This document shows, in pieces, positions 11,120 through 20,559 of a stretch of DNA of 29,950 bases. The stretch spans positions 1 to 29,950 of the forward strand of contig JAQGAU010000363.1 of assembly GCA_034698045.1 (NCBI GenBank), written 5' to 3'. A model generated the notes under the pieces. The model made no database searches. It was not told the origin of the DNA and saw only the letters and a list, made by a program, of their open reading frames with translations. Within the stretch, counting starts at the first letter, position 1; each line of letters begins with the position of its first letter. The DNA comes from Paramacrobiotus richtersi (Eukaryota > Tardigrada > Eutardigrada > Parachela > Macrobiotidae). Both the position numbers and the translations under genes were made by a program.

Positions 11120-13645
11120 ATGGATCGGGATGAAGCGATTGCGATGGAGCAGTCGGCCAGCACATTAGACTACACTGATGTCGATACAGTCTGTGCATAT
11201 TTTAAAGCCTGTGCAAGCAGATGGATGACTACTGATATATCCATGAAGATGGCCGTATTGGGCGAACAGGGGGTTGGTAGGTTGACGTTCATTACGGCCA
11301 TTTTGGCAGCATTGACCGAGGACCAACATGCCGCCGAACGGACCAAACTGGATGTGACAGAAGGGCTGGAAAAGTATCAACATCCTGATTGCAAAATCCT
11401 ATCGTGCTGGAAACTGCCAGTAATAGATAAGGACCAATTTGTATCGTTCCGAGAGGAGTATTTGGCTGCCATAATGTTTGACCAATATGACACGTTCGTA
11501 ATGATAACAGACGAGGCTTTTAAGGACACCCATTTGTGGCTTGGAGAAGAAGTTAAGAAGCGCAAGCGGATCCCTGTTTATGTGCTTACAAAAGCCTTGC
11601 AGGACTTTCGCTCTGGTCCTTGCCCACATCCTGAGCACTGGAGAACCGATACTTTCACTGATATTTGTGCCCGCGGGAAACAGTGTTTCTCAGTTTTCGC
11701 AGAATACTGCGCTTCAAGCATGTTTATGATTGATAGCCGTCACAGTAACGTCTTGGACTTTCCTGGCCTGAAGAAATGTCTGAATCAAGCATTTAGCGCA
11801 ACTAAGAAAGATGCCCTGGCGTCGGCCATAATGCCTCGAATTACTAAACTCTGGACGGAGAACGCGGATAGCGCGTACTGGCACGTTCGCTCCTTTTTCG
11901 AAAGCAGCCGATTGCAGAGATTTCCTAGTTACTGGATTCCTCCGCAGGACTGTTTTCTCCCAGAATGCCGCCATCTGGAATGCATCCGAAGACGAGATCT
12001 CGAAAAAACCTTATGGCAGTCATGGACTGTCTCAATCTCGCACCAAAATCGCTTTTTTTTCTATCCAAAACATGTAGCGTATCATTGGACACGTTGATTC
12101 AGACGGTCAATAAACATGTTCCCAACTTGACAACGGCTACTACTAATCAAACCTCATTGGAGTTTGCCATACTAAACCAGTTTTTGCTCGAAACATGGCA
12201 AAAGCAAGCAGAAAAGATGGACAAGGAAGTGAGGGGGCTGTCATGGCTCATGCATCAGTTGGCTCTTTATTCAGTGCTGGTGCCAGTCCAGCTGTTGACC
12301 ACCTCGGTAAATGCAGCTTCAGCAGCCTTAGGAGCTGCATCAAATGGAGTTTTCAGAGAGTGTTTGGAAGCGTTCATTTATACTGTTTCATCCAATAATA
12401 GCCTTCACTTATATGACCTTAAAACTGCATTTTCCTGTGGGGGTTCTGGGCGAGTGTATAGAGCCGACATTTCCAGTGGATCGCTGACTTTGCCAGTTGC
12501 TGTTAAAGTGTTGCAGCTGCAAAACGACGAGCAGGAGGAGAAGCAGTCACGGATGAAACTGGATGCTTTGCTGCAAGTTGCTCTGGCGTTACGCCACAAA
12601 AATATTGTGAAACATTTCGCTCCCGAAAACTTCCATTATGAAAGGAATCCTGCGAAAATCGTTGTTGCCAAAGAATACCATATATTTATGCAATACTGCG
12701 CAGGTAAACCGTGGTTCTTTTGCACAGGAGGAACCAGTCCAAACATAAGTACACGAACTGTTGCTGTAACAGTGTAATACAAATTGGTATAAATAGTAAA
12801 GTTACCGACCATACTGTAGAGTGGATCGGATCGCCGTAACTTAATAACAACACAGGTGGGAGTTTTGTGTCATACAGATTCTGAACATTTTAGACGCTGA
12901 TTTGAACAAATATATATTGCAGGAGGTTTATTTCAAGTTTAGATGTTCGTTAATCATAGGTGGAACCGTTCGAAAAGCGGCACAGTTTCAGCTGAGCGGT
13001 GATTTGATACAAAACTGGACCAAACAGATTTTGTCCGGATTGGAGTATCTGCACTGTGGAGGCGTCATCCATCGGGATCTTAAAGGAGAGAATATTTTTT
13101 TGTCGGACTGCAACTATGAAACTTGTATTTTAAAGATCGGAGACCTGGGTGAAGTAAAGAAGCTCATGGCCGAAGTCACCAATGCCAAGGAAGTGACATG
13201 TGGTATCGGTACAAGAGGATTCATGGCGCCCGAAATGATCAACGGAGGCACAGATAAGATTGTGGCTGGACGGAAGACCGACATCTGGAGTTTGGGCTGC
13301 GTGGTAATCGAGATGATCAATGGTTCTCTTGTCTTTTTCAAGAAAAATGCCAGCGGTGTAGCTCAGCAGATTACCGATGAGGCAATAGAAAAACATTCAT
13401 AACATGAATGTTTTTCATGTTATGAAAAACATAACATGATTTTCCATATCATGGACCATGGGGGACTGCCGCACATGTCCGCAGATATTCTGCCGGAGCT
13501 AAACGACTTCATAATGAGCTGTCTGCAGCGCGATCCAAAAGACCGGCCTTCTGCTAGTGACCTATTGCGTTCGGCCTTTTTAACCCTGCCCCAGGTACCA
13601 CAGTGGCATGACCCTCGACCGGTACGTCCAGTTCGTGATGCCTAA
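11120..13645 (+). CDS. IRG-like pseudo-GTPase fused to a serine/threonine protein kinase, with two reading-frame breaks
   Basis: Exon 1 is 11120-12703 and exon 2 12960-13645 (phase 1); about 755 codons overall. N-terminal ~220 residues resemble the interferon-inducible GTPase (IRG) fold: GEQGVGRLT at the P-loop, YQHPDCKILSCWKLP where IRGs have YphP..nv.lWDLPG, FDQYDTFVMI, and VYVLTKALQDF where IRGs have FVRTKvD. A helical region follows, then a kinase: glycine loop CGGSGRVYRA (~12435-12465), VAVK lysine (~12500), HRDLKGEN (~13070), DLG replacing DFG (13142), GTRGFMAPE, DIWSLGC, and RPSA near the end. All catalytic kinase residues are present, so it looks active. Breaks: frame 1 shifts to the -1 frame, most simply at the T8 run 12053-12060; a TAA at 13400-13402 lies inside a palindromic insertion. 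Poly(A) signal AATAAA at 13762. Could be a decaying gene, a real recoded gene, or assembly error. Confidence 0.72.
12055..12061 (+). promoter_or_regulatory. Candidate -1 frameshift heptamer T-TTT-TTC
   Basis: In the upstream frame the codons are CGC TTT TTT TTC TAT, so the heptamer sits exactly in the X-XXY-YYZ register. A -1 slip leads directly into the frame that continues to the kinase; without it translation ends at the TGA at 12095-12097. Downstream, AACATGT (12069-12075) can pair with ACATGTT (12114-12120), a weak stem with a long loop. A one-base homopolymer error would give the same picture. Confidence 0.35.
13388..13439. repeat. Two adjoining hairpins (palindromic 36-bp insertion) inside the kinase exon
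   Basis: First hairpin: 13-bp perfect arms 13388-13400 and 13404-13416 with loop AAC. Second: 10-bp perfect arms 13415-13424 and 13430-13439 with an A-rich loop. GAAAAACAT recurs at 13388 and 13424, exactly 36 bp apart, so removing 36 bp restores a continuous kinase frame (EKH then NMIFHIMDHGG). The insert is a multiple of three but contains the in-frame TAA 13400-13402. Confidence 0.85.
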
Positions 13646-14179
13646 CGGGAGATGCTTTAGTTCACCAACTCGGGCTGGTCATTGGAAAGTATGCTGTATC
13701 TAAACAAAAGAAAGCATGGCAGTCTCGACATCTGTATCGATGTATTTCATTATTTATAATCAATAAACCTGCGCGCTACATTGTTTAATTGTAGAACAAT
13801 ATGATAAATGTGATATACGCTTTGATTCGCGAACCACTGGCACTATGGAAACTATTCAAACTGTACCATTCTTGACAATTGTATGCAATTCTTTACAGCC
13901 AGATATTGTAAGGCCCAGTTTTCTGTGACGTATGAGTTGATTTTGCTATAACCTTGTCGGCATCGAAATGCAGCCTCATCTGCACTATTTTTTAAAGCAT
14001 ATACGCACTGCCCAACACCTGGCACAATGCCACAGTTTCTGCTGTAACAGTGCATAAAATTCCACATATTCCAACAGAGGGCAAGCTAGGGAATCTTCAG
14101 AGTTCCCGCATTGTCATTCCGCACGTATGATCTATACTTTATAACTTCAGTGCTCGGAAAAAATCAGAGCGGTTTCGTA
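13646..14179. other. Intergenic after the kinase gene
   Basis: Holds the kinase gene 3' UTR with AATAAA at 13762-13767, then AT-rich sequence. Open frames on both strands show no motif. Similarity to the first receptor gene begins only at about 14180, so the decayed copy seems to be truncated at its 5' side somewhere here. Confidence 0.55.
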
Positions 14180-15346
14180 AACCGGAAGGCAATATTCCGC
14201 GCAAAGAGAATCGGCATTTTTTTTCTCTGCTTAATTCGCATCTGCTGTCCGGGACGGTCCGTCCCCATGTACTTTTGTGCTGTAGCAGCGGCGACTATTG
14301 CGCTTGATTTTCAATATTAAAGCATGACCTTTCGATAGTGGTTCCAAGTAAAGGATGCAAACAGCAGCTCGAGACGACGCGATTCGGACCAACAGATCTG
14401 TATGCAAATGCTGAAAATCGCTGATTCCATATTTTCTCCGTTTATCACTTATCTTGATGGGAATCACACTGACTGTGGTGCGAATGCTGTTTGAGGTGTT
14501 TTTGCTCCAAGCGGAAATCGACAGCGGGAAAACCGCTGATACTGTGACTGCCGGATCACGCATTTTATGGATCACCGCGTGTACATACAGATTTCGGATT
14601 TCTCTTGTCATCTTTATCGGAGCATCTGTTAACGAAGCGGTTACGGTTATAGCTACCGTGCAAGTCCGTTCCAAGTCGAGTAACCGTGAATTTGCAATCA
14701 AGCTCAAAAAGCAAAAACAATCCACATGGGCGGTACATGGTATTATGTTATGATATGATGAATAATACGCGAAACCAGCCTGAAAACGGCGCAACTCGAG
14801 AATTATTCTGGTTTTCGGCACTTACCCGATTTTCTTTGCTTTTCTAAACTAGAAAAGCAAAGCAAATCGTTGTGCATAAAAAAAGTTTTTTTTATGCTGG
14901 TTGACAGACATCTCGGGCACGTTTTCTTGCCATGTGTTCTGCACCGCTATCGAGCAAGCAAACAGCTTGTAAGACTTGTATGATATATTTCTTGCATGTT
15001 AAGTTATCTCATAACAGGCACAGCCACACTCTCGTGAATTTGGCCTGTTCTCCATCGATCAGCTCACACTAACCGACACTGATTGTGAGTGTCGACAATG
15101 ACAGGTATTCATTAGCACGATTACTGGCGGTATCCGCGTTGTAGAGAGATGGACCATCATAAAGGCGAACGGGATTTGTTGGCGCTTGGTTTAATTCATC
15201 AACATGCACTATGTTTTCTGAGGGTTGCAGTTTTTTGTGCGTACTCTGTAAGCACCTACCAAATGCTCATCTTTGAGGTCCGCTAGGATTTCAAAGTAGA
15301 TAGCACGGCAGAGAAGATCCTTGACTGTAAATGCGTGGGAACAGGA
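14180..15346 (+). pseudogene. Decayed gustatory-receptor-like copy, 5'-truncated
   Basis: Clear degenerate duplicate of the gene at 8488. The second half of exon 1 is recognisable at 14180-14640 (AKRIG, IALDFQ, ADSIFSPF, VLFEVFLLQAEIDSG, ASVNEA), exon 2 at about 15018-15155 and exon 3 at about 15230-15346 (TYQMLIFEV, then ILDCKCV). The 5' part of exon 1 is missing. Lesions include a one-base deletion after the FDFQ region (near 14318) that shifts frame to a TAA, loss of the exon-1 donor consensus, deletions in exon 2 removing the GFTA part, and TTG to TAG in exon 3 (near 15285). At the position of the premature TAG in the 8488 gene this copy has CAG (15102-15104). It is oriented like its parent, with the kinase gene between them. 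Confidence 0.88.
14828..14897. repeat. Two adjoining hairpins in the receptor pseudogene
   Basis: First: 19-bp arms 14828-14846 and 14850-14868, one mismatch, loop AAC. Second: perfect 11-bp arms 14874-14884 and 14887-14897 (GCATAAAAAAA and its complement) with a 2-base loop. They lie in the region corresponding to intron 1 of the decayed receptor copy. Confidence 0.85.
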
Positions 15347-15973
15347 AGCATATGACTCTGAAGTTACAGGGGGTCACACGCACTGGTGCAATATAGGGGC
15401 GAGTTACTGTTCACAACTCAATTCCCCCTATACATGTACCTGGCTATAAGATAGGCCAAGAGCTTACTATATCTAAACTACTTAGATTAAGAACTATTTA
15501 GATATAGTAAGTTCTTGGATAGGCTTATGTTTTGTTGCATATCATGGGGACCTTTCAGTTTTAGAAGCGATTTACATGAACTCATATTTCTTGCGACTGC
15601 TATTAGTTCCAAGCTGTGCGTTGTGCACAGTTAAAAAAAACATGCTTATCGTTGCTGTTTCGGCTAATAAGCACTGTACATGTCGCTGAAATAACAGACA
15701 AATAGAGATTGCAGTATAATGTAGTTATCGATTGCAACTCCTACACTGAACTTGAAATGGACTTATCAAATATATGTTGATTGATAATACAAAGCTGATG
15801 CTGATTCCGCATTAAATGAACAACCATATTTTCTGAAGGACCATGTTGCGCTCCAACAGTTCCCTTTTACTTCGCCACAGACACCCTTATTTCTAACATC
15901 CGTTTGTTATGCAACCGTCTGGCATCAAATGCTCTCAACGGAATTTTGAACCGCGTAGTTTGTGTTCTGAAAA
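15347..15973. other. Intergenic between decayed and intact receptor copies
   Basis: Contains the paired hairpins 15392-15432 and 15456-15518, followed by the remnant 3' flank shared with the 8488 gene (GGATAGGCTTAT, near 15517). The rest, up to the ATG at 15974, should hold the promoter of the intact receptor, but I recognise no motif. Confidence 0.55.
15392..15518. repeat. Two adjoining imperfect hairpins downstream of the receptor pseudogene
   Basis: First: TATAGGGG (15392) pairs with CCCCTATA (ending 15432), with an inner stem GAGTT/AACTC. Second: arms about 15456-15477 and 15497-15518 share CTTACTATATCTAAA and its complement, with one mismatch in the flanking CCAAGA. The equivalent 3' flank of the 8488 gene lacks this hairpin, so it looks inserted or expanded here. 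Confidence 0.7.
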
Positions 15974-17490
15974 ATGGCGTCCAGCATCGATCTGGTCGAA
16001 ATGCACAACGACATCTCATCCGAATCGGACCGCGATGTGTCCAGAACTCTCGGCTGTATTCATCATAACTTACTATACCGGCTAATCAAACCCTATTTGT
16101 GGCTGATGCGAGTTGGAGGCTTGTTTTTTATCCGAATGAAAGCATCGCCCAAAACCACTTTCGGTGATGAGGCAACTGCATCCGAACGGCCGACAAAATT
16201 CTCATGTCGTCTGCTCGAAAAGGCATCCCAGCTCCATAGCACTTTAACCCTGTCTATGAATATCCTAGGTTTAGTATTCCAGTCTTACAGGCTGTATCTC
16301 AAATACAGTCATTTCGTGTTTAATTTTGAAACTATGACTACCTTAGTGTATGATGCCATTAACCATCTTTGGCTAATTCAGCTGATCTGCATACATTTAT
16401 CCTTTTACGTCGCCTGCTGGAAATTCTCTGGTGTTTCCGATCTGTTGCATAAATGGGACACTGCGCATTATAGTTGTAATGTCCGGGGCTGTCTGATGGG
16501 TGCTCGATATCAAAAAGAATTTCGTCAACGGCAAATATTCCTTCTTATTGCTGCCGTCAGTCACCTAGCGCTGTTTTTGTCTTGGGCATTATACGGAGAT
16601 CTGTCCGATGGACCTGATGAGGCGTCTTTACCTGATGTGTCTCCACGAGCAAATTTTGCATTCTATGTGACACGAATGGTCCAGTTCACCTTTAGTGCTT
16701 TTATTTACGTTATGCCAACGTACTTCTTCGCGGTTCTGACATCGGTGATAATCTACGATTTTCGTCATCTTCATGCTGATTTGACCTTTCAGCTGAGCAA
16801 TGGTACAGCTTTTGACCGTTTGGATGATTATCGAATGCAGCATAACAGGTTGTGTCAGTTTATACGAATGGCTGATCGGTTGGTTAGTCCGTTCATTCTG
16901 TTAGCGATCGTGGGGAGTGTCGTGTTGGTACTGCTGCAAGTCTTCGTCATACAGTCGACGTTGGATTCGGGAGAAGAGATCCTTTTGTACAACGTCGTCA
17001 GCCTGTTTATCTGGTGCTTGACATACCTCATGCAAATACTCACCATTCTGGGAATGGGATCCATGGTGAACGAAGCGGTAAGAAGGCGTGTTTATCACAT
17101 CTGATTCGTTAGTAGGTATGTTTAATGTTTTATTATTGTATGGTTTTGTTAGGCACATCTGCCGACATTCAGTTTGTACCAAATCGACCAAAGTTGTCTG
17201 TCCAAAAAAAGCATCCAAGGATTGCAGACATTTCTCAGCAAACTGACATGTAACAGGATTGGTTTTACGGCATGGCATACTTTCCCGATCGAACGATCTG
17301 CGGTCGTTGATGTACGTGTGCTGCACAACATTTCTTCGCATACGAGATTCACCAGGTAGTAACCCTTTCTTGGATTGTGTAGGTGTTTGGTGCTTACGTG
17401 ACTTATCAAATCCTGATCTTTGTTCTGCGACTGGACCTGAAAATGGATCACCTGGTGGAGAATAATTCCGCCAGGTGTGGATGTGAATAA
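15974..17490 (+). CDS. Gustatory-receptor-like 7TM protein, intact
   Basis: Three exons, 15974-17077, 17153-17311 and 17383-17490, all phase 0, giving 456 residues. The architecture equals that of the 8488 gene: cytoplasmic-looking charged N terminus, LMRVGGLFF, several hydrophobic helices, HNRLCQFIRMADRLVSPFIL, VLLQVFVIQSTLDSGEE, exon 1 ending at VNEA, exon 2 with LTCNRIGFTAW, exon 3 with GAYVTYQILIF and a C-G-C tail. The TY....F signature in the last helix and the late phase-0 introns are typical of the insect Gr family. Those proteins act as cation channels in chemosensory cells with an intracellular N terminus; ligand unknown. Introns are 75 and 71 bp. No lesion seen. It is much diverged from the other two copies, so the duplication is old. 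Confidence 0.82.
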
Positions 17491-17655
17491 GGACATCAAT
17501 GCGGCGCATACAGCTTTAAAACGTTGATTAAGTAGTCTATTTTAGCTGCCTCTGTAGCTTAGCTAATACAAAGAAAAAGCACAGTGCATTCACATTTCTC
17601 TTTTATACTGAATTTATTCTACCGATACGTCAGAGCATCAACGGTTGAAAACCTT

Positions 17656-18229
17656 TTATGTCAAAAGCAGCATCCGCACGTAATATCTAGTGCTTTTCAA
17701 ATACGAGAGAAACAAGTGGAAAATGTTGAGCAGCACCGCCGCCGATACCACAGCAAATCGACGCTCGGTATTAAAATAAACACTTTCTTTGCTTTCTCCG
17801 GCAAAACCCATCGAGAACACCGTAAGCAGCGTGAAGGAGAAGATCAGACCAAATGTGATCAGGAGACAGAATCCAGAGAAGCCAACGGCAGTCGCAAAAT
17901 ACAATCTCGAAACGTTTTTCCGCTCTTGTGGCACTTTCAGCGCAAACAGGCCGAACGCGATGGGAGAGTCAAAAATTAGAATGATCCAGCTGGAGTTTAT
18001 AAATTGAGGCTCGTAATGATACGATGCTGAAAACGGAGCAACAAAAGAACGGATAAGCACACAGATAACAGTACAAAAAAGCTGATGTTATAGCTTTCTT
18101 ACCAAATAGTATCAAGCAGAACAAAATTGTGACGGAAATATGAACAGAAACACACCGTCCGGTGATCTTCTGGACAAGCTTTGCTCTCGATTCTTCATCG
18201 TTCTTTGTGGCGCTCTTGATGTTGAACAT
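17656..18229 (-). CDS. Small four-span membrane protein, unknown family
   Basis: Two exons on the minus strand, 18229-18103 and 18026-17656, joined in phase 1 (donor GTAAGA, acceptor TTTTCAG): 165 residues. A basic/acidic N-terminal tail (about 25 residues) is followed by four hydrophobic segments near residues 26-42, 56-75, 86-118 and 130-150. The second contains an acidic residue (LIFDSPIAFGLF). A loop after it is basic (PQERKN) and carries an N-glycosylation sequon (NVS). No signal peptide or known motif. It is not a tetraspanin (no CCG). Similar order of features and a phase-1 intron in helix 1 link it to the gene at 28216. It is convergent with the receptor at 15974. Function unknown. 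Confidence 0.72.
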
Positions 18230-19189
18230 TGTTTGCGGAACATATCAATAACATCATTAATTTTACAGTGTTTCTGTAGTCTTTCAGTGAAAAACGCACT
18301 GGCGCAGTGAAACGATCGAGCTGCTGTGCTAACGATTGCTCTCCACGCTGGAAACGTGCCACGTCATCCAGCTGTGTGCGGCGATAATCGTTCAATCCAG
18401 TTTGTATATGTAGCGATAACGCATTGAGAGTCTAGCATTAAGCTTGTATCAAAGCCGCTGTAGCGTTCCTCTAACTGTGTAAATCGGTATTAAGTGTTAT
18501 ATGTTGGCATTTTCCAGGATGTTGTGTCTGGGAAAATCTCCTCTTATGGAACAAAGCAAACAGTACATATATGTACAAACATTTCCACAGTTTGCGTATG
18601 TCTTTGTAACATCTGTTCTAAACATAAAAAAACGTGTGTTGTTCGTTCCTTCAGCGTCAGTTTCCATGTACTCATTAAATAATAAACGGGTAAAATAATA
18701 CAACAATGACGTAACTTAAATCAAAATGAGTGTTTACCAGCCTAGTCTGCCAAACCCACCTTGGATGGAATCCCCTTACATTTCGGTACATTAGCATTTA
18801 ACCACAGAAAAAAAAGTTGATCAGATTTACATTCCCACATCCGGTTGCTGATCCCATTGAACGGTGTCTGGCAATTAGTCCCCTCTCTGGCTTTGTGTGC
18901 GTTGGCGGCCTGTCTCCGATCGGAGATAATGATAGAGGGGCGTCCACATCTGCCAAGGAGGATTGCTGCGAACCGGAGACCAACGACCACATCCCTTTCT
19001 CCATGTACTACCGTTCTCAATATCCCCTTCATTATGACTGCCTCATCCGTATCCCTATTTTTAGGCTGCAGCGCACGCAAATCCGATGACAGTTGATTTC
19101 ACCTTTTTTCACTGTAGTGTGGAGATTTATTCCGGCTGGTTACTTTGGATGGCTGGCGTTCAACAGAGCTTTAGACGGCAATTTGCACA
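18230..19189. other. Intergenic, divergent region
   Basis: Between the 5' ends of the membrane-protein gene (-) and the GPCR gene (+). Several overlapping open frames near 18740-19090 on both strands carry no motif. GTACATATATGTAC at about 18566 is a perfect 14-bp palindrome. I see no other supported feature. Confidence 0.5.
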
Positions 19190-19405
19190 ATGAGCAATAC
19201 AACGGATGTATTTAATATCGCACGGAATGGTAATGATCACGAGTATAGCATTATTATGGAGGAAGCCCCGTTACCCCTGTCCTTCCGAATCACTGCCACC
19301 ATTCTCCACTCGATGATCTTTTGCGTTGGCTCCGTGGGGAATGCTGTCCTCATTTATGTGGCGCATCGGACCATAGCGTTACGGACACCGACGTACATTT
19401 ATCTG
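19190..19405 (+). CDS. Alternative first coding exon A of the TRH-receptor-like GPCR
   Basis: Encodes 72 residues: an N terminus with the sequon NTT, then PLSFRI, helix 1 with the GN motif (SVGNAVLIYVAHRT) and TPTYIYL, stopping at a GTAATT donor in phase 0. The donor falls at the same codon as in exon B, and 32 of the last 45 residues match exon B. Joined to the shared exons it would give a 374-residue receptor. It might instead be the surviving piece of a second tandem receptor; no further unique exons were found downstream of it before exon B. Confidence 0.75.
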
Positions 19406-20126
19406 GTAATTGGGATCAATGTTCCGTAATATGATTTTGTTTCATGTGAACTGAATAGCCTGAATGGTAAACTTGGATTTCAATTAACTGATTAGCGACT
19501 GATTAGCAAATCTTATAGAACAAGACGTTTAGTCAACCGAAGTAGACTAAAACGTGGGGAATATAAGTTATATAACAATCGGTCAGTCAGGTAATAAAAA
19601 CGCTTGCTGCGGTTGTTACAAGGTTGTCCTTCGAACAAAGGCAAAAACTGACGCTGTTTACGCCAGGGAGCGTTGGTATAGAAACGCTTGAACGATTTGA
19701 CGAAAGGTCAACCTTTTCTTGGAAAGATCACCTAACGATCCCATGAAGTTACGTAACAGCTGACTATTCTCGCGGAATAAGCTGTTTTTCGAATCACAAC
19801 CTTGTCCTGTACCACGCAGGTTATGCACGGTCCATGGCTTGTTTTCTCCGTGGCAGCACGATTTTATCACGGTCACACAATACGGTGCAACAAATCCTGC
19901 GCTGACGTTGTATCCGAGAATTGGGTGCAGACAAGCCGAAGAGTGCGTTAGACCTTGTACTCAAGAGACCCATACTTTCTTCTGGGAATAACCCGCTCGT
20001 TGAAATTGTCTAGGATCGCGTGCCCTGGAACACAGATGTCCTTCGCATTCTGTTATAGCCAGATTTCTTAGTCTGATAAGTTTTGTGTACTCCACACCTT
20101 CATTCCACTAGCTTTGCTTGTAACAG

Positions 20127-20249
20127 TAAGAAATGTTGCTGTGTGTATCATTACGATGAACATCATTGCTTTCGGCCTGGAAGCCCTCTACTACTACTAT
20201 ATCAGTCATAACCAGGCGCCCCGTTATTTGATCGATCCACCAGTCAAGA
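20127..20249 (+). other. Possible orphan exon within the GPCR locus
   Basis: Bounded by an acceptor-like TTGTAACAG and a strong donor-like AGTATGT, open in one frame (RNVAVCIITMNIIAFGLEAL, then YYYY). It has a hydrophobic stretch and codon choice more coding-like than its surroundings. No family match and no partner exon found, so this is weak. Confidence 0.25.
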
Positions 20250-20404
20250 GTATGTACTTGACTGTCTTGGGGCCAAAGCGTAATTATTGTCTAGCGTTTC
20301 TGCCCAGGTTAGCCTTTTTCCGATTCATTTCCGTTTCCCTACTTAACTGGGCCGGGAATACCTATCGCATTACAAATTAATCTTGTGCCCTTTTTAGACA
20401 GTCT

Positions 20405-20420
20405 CTCTCTCTCTCGTTCA
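20405..20420. repeat. (TC)n microsatellite
   Basis: About eight TC units lie in the region ahead of GPCR exon B, followed by further pyrimidine-rich sequence. No other significance seen. Confidence 0.8.
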
Positions 20421-20559
20421 CCTTAGCTCTTTCTAGTCAGTTGTCTTTACCTTTACCTTGTAGCCGGCAAGATACCTCACGCAAACAAGAGTTGAGTGTA
20501 TACTATGCGTATTATATCCAATGTGTTGTAACTGCTGGGAACTTTACGACTGTATCAAT

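Noticed and set aside
12902-12959. Acceptor TATTGCAG at 12922 as the start of the second kinase exon
   Set aside because: It would add a segment unrelated to kinases and break phase; the acceptor at 12959 gives the expected YCAGGTVRK in phase 1.
14231-14821. 196-codon minus-strand open frame
   Set aside because: It is the antisense shadow of the decayed receptor copy, whose homology to the + strand gene at 8488 explains the sequence.
16901-17509. 202-codon minus-strand open frame
   Set aside because: Antisense of exons 1-3 of the intact receptor gene, with no protein-like features.
17546-17620. tRNA-like start (GCCTCTGTAGCTTAGCT)
   Set aside because: No TPsiC arm or acceptor stem complement at the right distance.
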